Both the position numbers and the translations under genes were made by a program. Shown here piece by piece: positions 39,701-46,159 of a DNA stretch of 47,111 nucleotides. Each line of letters begins with the position of its first letter. The first letter of the stretch is position 1. The DNA comes from CAZYSK01 sp964649415 (GTDB taxonomy: Bacteria; Chloroflexota; Anaerolineae; B4-G1). The stretch is taken from NCBI GenBank assembly GCA_964649415.1, contig CAZYSK010000043.1:1-47111 (forward strand), written 5' to 3'. Below the pieces are notes generated by a model, which saw only the letters and a program-made list of their open reading frames with translations, searched no databases and was not told the DNA's origin.

Positions 39701-41691
39701 TGCTGTCTCCGGCGCGCTGGAAAAGCACGCAGGAGGTGACATATCCACCGGAGCGTGAGGTGGCGGGTGAGGCGCCTCGCATCGGCGTGTTTGTCTGTCA
39801 CTGCGGGTCGAACATCGGTGGTTTCCTGGACGTGCCGGCGGTGGCGGAGTACGCGGCGGGTTTGCCGGGGGTGGTGCACGCCGAGCACAATCTGTATACT
39901 TGTTCCCAGGATTCGATCCAGCACATCACGGAGCAGACACTGAATCTGGGCCTCAACCGGGTTGTGGTCGCCTCGTGTACGCCGCTGACTCACGAGGCGC
40001 TCTTTCAGGACAGCATCCGCCAGGCCGGGTTGAACCCGGGGATGTTTCAGATGGCGAATATCCGCAACCAGTGCTCGTGGGTGCACTCTGGCGAGTGGGA
40101 GGCGGCGACGGACAAGGCTCAGGATCTGGTGCGGATGGCGGTGGCGAAGGCGCGCATTCTAGAGCCGCTGCGCAGGACCGAGGTGCCGGTGCAGAAGGCG
40201 GTCCTGGTGATTGGCGGCGGGGTGGCGGGCATACAGGCGGCACTGACGCTGGCGGACCAGGGGTTCCCCGTGCACCTGGTTGAACGGGAGGGGCGGCTGG
40301 GCGGCATTCTATGGCACGTCAAGAGGATGGTGGATGCCGATGCCGGGACAGAAGACAAGGGGACGCCGACCGCAGACGGTCGTGGGGGACAAGGGGACGG
40401 GGAGACGGTACTCGAATCCCACGACCTGGTGTGGCGAGACCCGCAGGCATTCCTGCAGTCGTTGATTGAGCGGGTTGATAACCATCCTCGGATCACGGTG
40501 TACCTGCGGAGCGAGTTCTTGGAGAGCAGTGGCTTTGCGGGTAACTTCACCTCGCGGCTGCGTGGCCCAGAGGGAGAGAGCGAGGTGCGCCACGGGGCCA
40601 CGATTGTGGCGACTGGGGGGGTCGAGTATCGGGGGCCTGAGTATGGTTACGGCACGGATCCTCGAATTGTCACGCAGCAGGAGTTTGAGGCGATTCTGGC
40701 AGAGGAGGAGGATGCAGGAGGCAAGAAGCAGGATGTAGCCGCGATTTCGTCGGATTGGGACAATCCGCAATCGCCCGCGAGACAAGAGGGGATTGAGTCT
40801 GTCGTGATGATCCTGTGCGTCGGTCCGGCGGAGCGGTACTGCGCCCGTATTTGCTGCACGACAGCGATCAAGAATGCGCTGGCGCTCAAGCGGATCAACC
40901 CTCAGGCACAGGTGACGGTGATATACCGGGACATCCGCACGTATGGCTTCAAGGAGCGTCTGTATCAAGAAGCGCGACGCCAGGGCGTGCTGTTCGTGCA
41001 CTACGATTTCGACCGCAAGCCACAGGTGAGGGTCTCAGATTCACCGGTAGAGACGCAAGATATTGCGTCTGATTCTGTGGAGGTGACCGTGTGGGAGCCG
41101 GTGTTGGGTGAGGAGTTGGTGCTGCATCCCGACCTGGTCGTGCTCAGTATGCCCGTCGTGCCGCCGGAGGGAGCTCGGGAACTGGCGACGCGGCTCAAGG
41201 TGCCGGTCGATCTCGATGGGTTCTTCCTGGAGGCCCACGTCAAGCTGCGCCCCGTGGACTTCGCCACTGACGGCGTGTTTATGGCCGGGATGGCTCACTA
41301 TCCCAAATTCCTGGATGAGACCATCGTGCAAGCCCAGGCTGCCGCGGCGCGGGCGATGACGATCGTGAGCAAGGATGTGCTGGAAGTGGGCGGCATCGTG
41401 GCGCAGGTGGATGCGGAGAAGTGCGTCGCTTGCCTGACCTGTGTGCGCGTCTGCCCGTACGATGTGCCGCAGATCCGCGCGGATCTCGGCGGGGTGGCGG
41501 GCATCGTCGGCGCGGCCTACATCGAGCCGGCTCAGTGCCACGGCTGTGGTATCTGCGCGGCGGAGTGCCCGGCCAAGGCCATCCAGTTGCTCCGCTACCA
41601 GGACGTACAAGTGGAAGCGGAGATCGCGGCGCTGTTTGACGAGGACCTGACGGGGTTTCATCAGACCCTAAAGGTTTCGGAAGACCTTTAG
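36748..41691 (+). CDS. hdrA: Giant HdrA-GltD-HdrA fusion 2 (NADPH-type GltD)
   Basis: 1647 residues from ATG 36748. Same order as the protein encoded at 18992: HdrA-A FAD (VVGGGIAG near 57), ferredoxin CTGCGDCADVCP, a full GltD/NfnB-like unit (CRDACP, ICGRICNHRCEEAC, FAD motif GAGPCG near 300, dinucleotide motif GAGDVAMD near 455), return to HdrA-A, HdrA-B with GVFVCHCGSNI, second FAD (VIGGGVAGI) and two C-terminal [4Fe-4S] motifs (CVACLTCVRVCP, CHGCGICAAECP). After the dinucleotide motif it reads VYYRRTREEASADREEM, the Arg-Arg signature of NADPH-using GltD. Repeat-derived stretches: N-terminus (36775-36890), 38005-38070, 39402-39435, 40340-40410, 40708-40790, 41047-41070 and the C-terminus. 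An Sec-type MvhD and MetVF follow, so NADPH-linked methylene-H4folate reduction is the likely job. Confidence 0.9.
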   Translation: MKQDVRNRADIADLMPAGYRRSIDSDRPRSTSAASARGSPAEAERPDGASDVVGAVMVVGGGIAGIQASLDLTEAGYKVYLVETKSAIGGHMAQLDKTFPTNDCAMCIVSPKLVDCGRHRNIELLMDSDVLGVRGEAGNFSVRVMTRPRYIDVDKCTGCGDCADVCPVVIPSHFDEGLAVQRAAYKLYPQAVPNAYAIEKRGIAPCRDACPAGQRAQGYIALIREGRYEDALRVIKEDNPFPGICGRICNHRCEEACNRGKLDEPINIRALKRFVTDKVYAQGRVPSEPTPRQHEERVAVIGAGPCGLTAAQDLCKLGYGVTVLEALPVAGGMLRVGVPEYRLPSWIVDREVQDIVDLGVALRLNTRVDNLDDVFAEGFDAVLVAVGAHEGIRLPIPGADLGGVLLNTTFLRDVRLSQIGQAQGRPLRDGQAQDRPLPGEAGGNLPELGERVAVVGAGDVAMDVARTAVRLGAEVHVYYRRTREEASADREEMHRAVEEGVVFHWQVTPVEIVGDGNGRMAGMRCIRTEQGMPDETGRRRPVPIPGSEHFIPCDNVIFSVGQRAGLAFIPDSAGVGITGRQTIAVNPNTLAATRPGVFAAGDATTGTAFVIEAVASGHRAAESIHRYLRGDELEPPPEPDLPVVDLTRAEIAERVALGEVQVGGRVPVDALPADERVSSFEEVVAGYTDSQAQEEAARCLACGVCSECLSCVYTCQADAINHNMVTLEQDIPVGAIILAPGYDTFHAEQAAEYGWGRFPNVVTALQFERLLNASGPTLGHVKRPSDGQVPKRIAFIQCVGSRDQDHDYCSAVCCMYATKEAIQAIEHEAGTEITIFMMDMRAYSKGYEEYYRRARERYGIRYVRTRISFVREDPKTHDLVLKYVGDLTGSPKPVRSDVRSGSQVEEEAFDLVVLSVGVEISQGVRELGRRLDVALDGYGFCRTAPFEPLQTSRPGIYAVGPFREPKDIPESVVEASGAAAAAGAVLSPARWKSTQEVTYPPEREVAGEAPRIGVFVCHCGSNIGGFLDVPAVAEYAAGLPGVVHAEHNLYTCSQDSIQHITEQTLNLGLNRVVVASCTPLTHEALFQDSIRQAGLNPGMFQMANIRNQCSWVHSGEWEAATDKAQDLVRMAVAKARILEPLRRTEVPVQKAVLVIGGGVAGIQAALTLADQGFPVHLVEREGRLGGILWHVKRMVDADAGTEDKGTPTADGRGGQGDGETVLESHDLVWRDPQAFLQSLIERVDNHPRITVYLRSEFLESSGFAGNFTSRLRGPEGESEVRHGATIVATGGVEYRGPEYGYGTDPRIVTQQEFEAILAEEEDAGGKKQDVAAISSDWDNPQSPARQEGIESVVMILCVGPAERYCARICCTTAIKNALALKRINPQAQVTVIYRDIRTYGFKERLYQEARRQGVLFVHYDFDRKPQVRVSDSPVETQDIASDSVEVTVWEPVLGEELVLHPDLVVLSMPVVPPEGARELATRLKVPVDLDGFFLEAHVKLRPVDFATDGVFMAGMAHYPKFLDETIVQAQAAAARAMTIVSKDVLEVGGIVAQVDAEKCVACLTCVRVCPYDVPQIRADLGGVAGIVGAAYIEPAQCHGCGICAAECPAKAIQLLRYQDVQVEAEIAALFDEDLTGFHQTLKVSEDL
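39402..39435 (+). repeat. 14-bp hairpin repeat inside HdrA fusion 2
   Basis: AGACCTTACAGGTT (39402-39415) pairs perfectly with 39422-39435, 6-base loop. Related to the element at 18169-18213. Confidence 0.88.
41047..41070 (+). repeat. 24-nt palindromic element read as VETQDIAS (copy 6)
   Basis: One-base variant (GATATT in place of GATTTT), so Phe becomes Ile. Same frame and orientation as the other coding copies. Confidence 0.88.
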
Positions 41692-41700
41692 GGTCTGATG
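41659..41700 (+). repeat. 17-bp hairpin repeat spanning the stop codon of HdrA fusion 2
   Basis: CATCAGACCCTAAAGGT (41659-41675) pairs perfectly with 41684-41700, 8-base loop. It encodes the last residues and includes the TAG stop (41689-41691). It ends 17 bases before the next start, so it could affect mRNA stability or coupling. There is no T-tract. Confidence 0.88.
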
Positions 41701-41716
41701 CGAGGGGAGGTGTGAG

Positions 41717-42142
41717 GTGGGCGAGATGGATGAGCACGGCTTCGAGCCGAGGATTTTGGCTTTTTGCTGCCGCCACTGCGCTTACGCCGCAGCCGACCTG
41801 GCGGGGGGGATGCGCATTCAGTATCCTCCCAATGTGCGCATCATTGAGGTGCCTTGCTCGGGACGTGTGGAGGTGACGGAGGTGCTCCACGCTTTCGAGC
41901 GCGGCGTTGATGGCGTGATCGTGGCTGGCTGACTGGAGGGCGATTGCCATTACCTGGAAGGTAATATCAACGCTAAGCGGAGGCTGAAGTACGTCGCCGA
42001 TCTGCTTGATCAGATCGGCTTGGGCGGTGAGCGAGTTGCGATGGTGAACGTTTCCTCAGCGATGGGGGCACAGTTTGCCGACAAGGTAACGGAAATGACG
42101 GAGAAGGTGCGAGGATTAGGGCCGAATCCGGTTGGGAGCTAG
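41717..42142 (+). CDS. mvhD: Selenocysteine-containing MvhD (in-frame TGA at 41930-41932)
   Basis: 141 residues including Sec72, from GTG 41717 behind GGGGAGG. The frame is interrupted by a single TGA at 41930-41932 and continues open to TAG 42140-42142 with clear MvhD sequence on both sides: FCCRHCAYAAADLAG and C47 before, LEGDCHYLEGNINAKRR and the ending LGPNPVGS after. In the two other MvhD copies the same position is cysteine (GGC-HPGDCHY, VGC-PIGNCHH). A 6-bp hairpin with a GG-containing loop starts 16 bases after the TGA, the place of a bacterial SECIS. VhuD, the selenoprotein version of this subunit in Methanococcus and relatives, is the precedent. It lies between the NADPH-type HdrA fusion and metV. 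A nonsense mutation is the alternative, but would not explain the intact downstream frame and hairpin. Confidence 0.88.
41949..41965 (+). promoter_or_regulatory. Candidate bacterial SECIS element
   Basis: ATTACC (41949-41954), loop TGGAA, GGTAAT (41960-41965): a perfect 6-bp stem. The loop guanines (41956-41957) lie 24-25 bases past the UGA, within the spacing used by bacterial SelB-dependent SECIS hairpins. It is coding sequence (HYLEGN) at the same time. Confidence 0.75.
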
Positions 42143-42207
42143 AGGTTGGAATGCCGGCAGGATGCCGGCGGTCCGTCGGAGGTTGACGGTCCATCAAGGA
42201 GGTCACG

Positions 42208-42888
42208 ATGATTGTAGCTGAACAGAAACCGCTTAAGGAAATCATGGAATTGCTGGGCGACGCCCGGAAGGTGTTGGTTGTGGGCTGTGGGACGTGTGTG
42301 ACAGTCTGCTTCGCCGGTGGTGAGAAGGAAGTCGGTATCCTGGCCTCGTCGCTGCGCATGATGAGCAAGATGGAAGGCCACCCGATGGAGGTGGACGAGA
42401 CCACCGTGCAGCGGCAGTGCGAGTGGGAGTACATTGACCCGCTGGGCAAGGGATTGGGGGACTACGACGCGGTGCTCAGCCTGGCCTGCGGCATCGGCGT
42501 GCAGGCGATGAATGAGCGTTTCCCCGATTCGATTACCCTACCTGGGCTCAACACGACGTTCCTCGGCCTGCCCGAAGAGCAGGGCGTATGGGAGGAGCGA
42601 TGCCAGGCCTGTGGTGATTGCATCCTGGGGCTCACCGCTGGTATCTGCCCCATCGCGCGTTGCTCCAAGCAACTGCTCAACGGGCCCTGTGGAGGTTCCC
42701 AGAACGGGAAGTGCGAGGTGGATCCGGACACGGACTGCGCCTGGCAGTTGATCTGGGAGCGGGCGGTGAAGCTGGGGAGGGTGGATCAGTTGCTGGAGAT
42801 ACAGCCGCCGAAGAACTGGTCGACCAGCCGTGACGGAGGCCCGCGCAGGATCGTGCGCGATGATCTCCGGTTGGTGGATGCCGAGTGA
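42208..42888 (+). CDS. metV: Methylene-H4folate reductase accessory subunit MetV
   Basis: 226 residues from ATG 42208 behind AAGGAGGTCACG. MetV is the zinc/iron-sulfur partner of MetF in acetogens and connects it to its electron donor. Conserved parts seen: VVGCGTCVTVCFAGGEKEV at the N-terminus, VLSLACGIGVQ, and the C-terminal cysteine-rich stretch ERCQACGDCILGLTAGICPIARCSKQLLNGPCGG. It has the usual length and no repeat insertions. It is followed closely by metF, as in Moorella, where metV-metF stand with hdrCBA and mvhD. In the gap before it (42143-42207) is a GCCGGCAGGATGCCGGC repeat copy. Confidence 0.93.
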   Translation: MIVAEQKPLKEIMELLGDARKVLVVGCGTCVTVCFAGGEKEVGILASSLRMMSKMEGHPMEVDETTVQRQCEWEYIDPLGKGLGDYDAVLSLACGIGVQAMNERFPDSITLPGLNTTFLGLPEEQGVWEERCQACGDCILGLTAGICPIARCSKQLLNGPCGGSQNGKCEVDPDTDCAWQLIWERAVKLGRVDQLLEIQPPKNWSTSRDGGPRRIVRDDLRLVDAE

Positions 42889-42902
42889 GGAGGGAGATAC
42901 CG

Positions 42903-43916
42903 ATGGCGGATAGCAAACAACCGGCGGAGGAACGAACGAACGGCTACAAGTCGGGGAGCAATCTGGAGAAAGTGCTGGAGGCGGGTCACTTCGCGGTGAC
43001 GGGAGAGCTGGGACCGCCGCAGGGGGCCGACCCGGAGGAGATTCTGCACAAGGCGCAACTTCTCGAAGGCGCGGTGGATGCGGTGAACATCACGGACAAC
43101 CAGACCGCCGTCGTCCGCATGTCCAGCATCGCCTCAGGGGTGCTGGCGATGGGCGCGGGTCTGGAGCCGGTGGTGCAGATGACGTGCAGGGACCGGAATC
43201 GGTTGGCGATTCAGGCGGACCTGCTGGGGGCCCACGCGCTGGGGTTGCGCAATCTGCTGTGCCTGACGGGAGATCATCAGAGCTTCGGCAACCATCCCAC
43301 CGCCAAGAACGTGCACGACCTGGATTCGGTCCAGTTGATCCAGATGGTCAAGAATCTGCGCGACGAGGGCGTGTTCCAGTGTGGGGACGCGGTGAAGGCG
43401 GGCGTGCCCCGCTTCTTCATCGGCGCCGCCTCCAATCCCTTCGGCGATCCCTTGGAGTTCCGCCCGTATCGGTTGGCCAAGAAGGTGGCCGCCGGGGTGG
43501 ACTTCATCCAGACTCAGTTGATCTACGACATCCCCCGCTTTCGCGAGTTCATGAAGCGGGTGGTGGACATGGGGCTCCACGAGAAGGTTTACATCCTGGC
43601 TGGCGTCGGCCCGCTTAAGTCCTCGGGTATGGCCCGATACATGCGGGACCAGGTACCGGGGATGATCGTCCAGGATCAGTACGTGGATCGGATGAAGGCG
43701 GTGATCAAGGGGATTCCCAAAGAGGAGAAGATGGCCCGGCGAAAGGCCTGGCGGCAGATGGGCATCGATATCTGCATCGAGCAGATTCAGGAGATCCGAG
43801 AGGTCGAAGGCGTAGCCGGGATACACATCATGGCTGTCGAGTGGGAGGCGGCCGTGCGGCCCATCGTGGAAGGTGCTGGGCTGTTGCCGCGTCCAGAGTT
43901 TGAGGTTGGTGGCTAG
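42903..43916 (+). CDS. metF: Methylene-H4folate reductase MetF
   Basis: 337 residues from ATG 42903, 14 bases after the metV stop and seven behind GAGGAGGGA. FAD-binding TIM-barrel enzyme that reduces methylene-H4folate to methyl-H4folate, the substrate of AcsE in region 1. Recognisable segments: GELGPPQGADPEE at the start, NITDNQTAVVRMSS, the LLCLTGDHQ motif and the FIQTQLIYDIPRF strand typical of MetF. With MetV, the HdrCB fusion behind, the Sec-MvhD and the HdrA fusion in front, the cluster repeats the MetVF-HdrABC-MvhD theme of Moorella thermoacetica, with NADPH-type GltD replacing an external electron-input module (inference). Confidence 0.94.
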   Translation: MADSKQPAEERTNGYKSGSNLEKVLEAGHFAVTGELGPPQGADPEEILHKAQLLEGAVDAVNITDNQTAVVRMSSIASGVLAMGAGLEPVVQMTCRDRNRLAIQADLLGAHALGLRNLLCLTGDHQSFGNHPTAKNVHDLDSVQLIQMVKNLRDEGVFQCGDAVKAGVPRFFIGAASNPFGDPLEFRPYRLAKKVAAGVDFIQTQLIYDIPRFREFMKRVVDMGLHEKVYILAGVGPLKSSGMARYMRDQVPGMIVQDQYVDRMKAVIKGIPKEEKMARRKAWRQMGIDICIEQIQEIREVEGVAGIHIMAVEWEAAVRPIVEGAGLLPRPEFEVGG

Positions 43917-43991
43917 ATGTTGAAGGATGGAGGATGGAGGTTGGACTGCCAGCAGGATGCCGGCAGTCCGTTGGGGGTTGGAGGTTAGAGT
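43917..43991 (+). repeat. Gap with GGAGGATGGAGGTTGG and GCCGGC repeat
   Basis: Copy of the GCCGGCAGGATGCCGGC family with two substitutions that keep it symmetrical (ACTGCCAGCAGGATGCCGGC followed by AGTCC). No gene is supported. Confidence 0.75.
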
Positions 43992-45212
43992 ATGGCGATC
44001 ACGTTAAGTACCGATATGGCGACGTTCGTCCGCGAGGAATGCGGTGAGAACGTTTATCTGTGCTATCAGTGCGATCGCTGCTCCTCGGGGTGTCCGACCG
44101 TTCCGGCGATGCATTACCGTCCGGCCCAGATGATGCGCATGGCGCAGTTCGGTCTGGAGGACATGCTGGCCAGTGATGCCAGCATCTGGCAGTGCGTGGG
44201 TTGCGATATGTGCACGGCACATTGCCCGCACAATCTCAGCGTGCGCCGGCTGGTGGAGGTTATGCGCCAGCACGTGATGCAGGAGCGCTACCTGGTGGGG
44301 GGCGTTGAAGCGGTGGGGGAGGACGAGGCGCTCCAGAAAGGCGTGCGGGCGCTGGGCATGCTGGGCGAGCGGATCAGCACGCATTACAACGTCTCTGGGG
44401 AGGACAACGCGGCGCGCCTGGCGTGGACGGACAACCTAGCGCCTGAGAACCGTCCGGAGGGACTGGTGCGCGATACGGACGCGGAGATGGCGTATTTCGT
44501 CGGGTGTGTCTCTGCGATGTTCCCTATGAGCTACGGCATTCCCCAGAGTTTCGCCACGGTCTTGAGCCGCGCCGGCGTTCGCTTCACGACCCTGGGTGAT
44601 GAAGAGGAGTGTTGTGGATTCCCGCTGATGATGGCCGGCCAGCTGAAGCAAGCCGAGGCACTGGTGCGTCACAACGTGGAGCAGATGCGGGCGCTGGGGA
44701 TACCGCGCGTCGTCACCACCTGTCCTTCTTGCTATCACATGTGGCACCATACTTACCCCGAAGTGCTGGGCGAATCCCTCGGCTTTGAGGTGGTCCACGC
44801 CGTAGAGGTGCTGCGGGATCTGGTGGTTGAAGGACGGCTGGAGCTGACGGAACCTCGGCGCACGGGGGTAGTCACGTACCACGATCCGTGTGACCTGGGG
44901 CGCAAGAGTGGGATCTATGAAGCGCCGCGTGAGGTCCTGCGGCGGATACCGGGCTACACCTTCGTAGAAATGCAGCAGTCGGGCGAGCACGCGCTCTGCT
45001 GCGGAGGTGGTGGCAACCTGGAGACTTTCGATCCGGATCTGGTGCAGGATGTATCAGCCCGGCGCGTGGCCCAGGCGGCGGAGGTCGGAGCGACGGTGCT
45101 AGTCTCGGCGTGCCCGCAGTGTGTGCGCACTCTCTCCAAGGCGGCGCGCGCGCAGCGGATACGGGTGCGGGTGATGGACCTGACGCAGCTTGTCGAGATG
45201 GCGTTGGGGTAG
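43992..45212 (+). CDS. HdrC-HdrB fusion next to MetVF
   Basis: 406 residues from ATG 43992. The HdrC part has CYQCDRCSSGCP and CVGCDMCTAHCP. The HdrB part has two complete CCG domains (VGC, EECCGFP, CPSC; HDPCDLG, LCCGGGG, CPQC). It is a paralogue of the fusion at 16876 with the same length and motif order. Standing beside metV and metF, it probably receives electrons from the HdrA fusion and delivers them to MetVF. In the MetVF-Hdr complexes of acetogens HdrB/HdrC play this role. The gene has no repeat insertions. Confidence 0.88.
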   Translation: MAITLSTDMATFVREECGENVYLCYQCDRCSSGCPTVPAMHYRPAQMMRMAQFGLEDMLASDASIWQCVGCDMCTAHCPHNLSVRRLVEVMRQHVMQERYLVGGVEAVGEDEALQKGVRALGMLGERISTHYNVSGEDNAARLAWTDNLAPENRPEGLVRDTDAEMAYFVGCVSAMFPMSYGIPQSFATVLSRAGVRFTTLGDEEECCGFPLMMAGQLKQAEALVRHNVEQMRALGIPRVVTTCPSCYHMWHHTYPEVLGESLGFEVVHAVEVLRDLVVEGRLELTEPRRTGVVTYHDPCDLGRKSGIYEAPREVLRRIPGYTFVEMQQSGEHALCCGGGGNLETFDPDLVQDVSARRVAQAAEVGATVLVSACPQCVRTLSKAARAQRIRVRVMDLTQLVEMALG

Positions 45213-45361
45213 AGGAGCAGGGGGACTAGCACGGATGGGAGAAATGCACGATGGGGACGGGGACGTAGGGCGTCGAACGTCAAACGTCAAATGGCAAGCA
45301 TCAAACGTCGCGGACGCGGACGTCCGGCGTCGGGCTTTTCATGAGTAGTGAGGAGGTCGGG
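45213..45361 (+). repeat. Gap with CGTCAAA tandem
   Basis: CGTCGAACGTCAAACGTCAA (about 45271-45309) and GCGGACGCGGACGTCCGGCG follow a GGGGACTAGCACGGATGGGA piece also found at 16850-16865. AGGAGG (45351-45356) is the ribosome site of the next gene. Confidence 0.7.
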
Positions 45362-46159
45362 ATGGCAGACCATCCGTCAGTGAACCAGTTGAACAAAATC
45401 GCCGTCAGTGGCAAGGGAGGGGTGGGCAAGACCACCCTATCCGCCCTCATGGCGCATATCTACGCCAACCGAGGTCGTAGTGTCATCGCCATTGACGCGG
45501 ATCCGGCTGGTGGGCTGGCCGAGGCGCTGGGATTTCCGCCCGACTTGGTCGCCCAGGTGAGTCCGGTGGCCCAAATGGAGGATCTGATCTACGAACGTAC
45601 GGGGGCGAAGCCGGGCACCTCTGGCGGCTTCTTCAGTCTCACTCCTCGGGTGGACGACATACCGGATCGGTTCAGCGTGCAGCATCGAGGCATTCGCTTC
45701 CTCCGGCTGGGCACCATCGAGTCCGGCGGCAGCGGTTGCATCTGTCCTGAGAGCGCGCTTCTCAGGGCGTTGGTCACCCACCTGCTGCTCTATCGCGATG
45801 AGATGATGATCCTGGACATGGAGGCCGGGGTGGAGCACCTGGGCCGTGCGACGGCAAAGGCGGTGGACGCGTTCCTGGTCGTCGTCGAGCCGGGGCGGCG
45901 CAGCCTGGCCACGGCGGAGCGCGTGCGTGAGCTGGCCGGGGATATCGGGATCAGCCGTGTGTACGCGGTGGGCAACAAGGTCCGGGGGGAGAGTGATTGG
46001 GGCTTCATTCGGGACGGCAGCCCTGTGCCTGTGCTGGGGTGTCTATCCGCCAATCCGGAATTGACCGAGGCGGATTTGCAAGGAACGGGTGTCTTCGACA
46101 CCGCACCTCAGGCCGTTGAGGAGGCACGGGGAATTGTGGCTGCGCTGGAGGCGCTGTGA
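45362..46159 (+). CDS. cooC: CooC/AcsF-like ATPase (copy 2)
   Basis: 265 residues from ATG 45362, five bases after AGGAGG; ATG 45341 is upstream of that site. P-loop ATPase with GKGGVGKTTLSA, IDADPAGGLAEALG, a CXC pair in GCICPES and MMILDMEAGVEHLGR, as in CooC-family nickel chaperones. It differs clearly from copy 1 (for example GKGGVGKT against GKGGTGKT), so it is not a recent duplicate. In acetogens one such protein serves CODH and another (AcsF) acetyl-CoA synthase; which copy does which cannot be decided here. It is placed at the far end from the CODH/ACS genes and may be coupled to the last gene through a GTGA overlap. Confidence 0.87.
   Translation: MADHPSVNQLNKIAVSGKGGVGKTTLSALMAHIYANRGRSVIAIDADPAGGLAEALGFPPDLVAQVSPVAQMEDLIYERTGAKPGTSGGFFSLTPRVDDIPDRFSVQHRGIRFLRLGTIESGGSGCICPESALLRALVTHLLLYRDEMMILDMEAGVEHLGRATAKAVDAFLVVVEPGRRSLATAERVRELAGDIGISRVYAVGNKVRGESDWGFIRDGSPVPVLGCLSANPELTEADLQGTGVFDTAPQAVEEARGIVAALEAL

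Noticed and set aside
41930..41932. Reading the TGA as a pseudogene or sequencing error in the third MvhD
   Set aside because: The frame continues with conserved MvhD sequence for 69 codons, the stop replaces a conserved Cys, and a SECIS-like hairpin is at the right spacing. Sec is the simplest reading.
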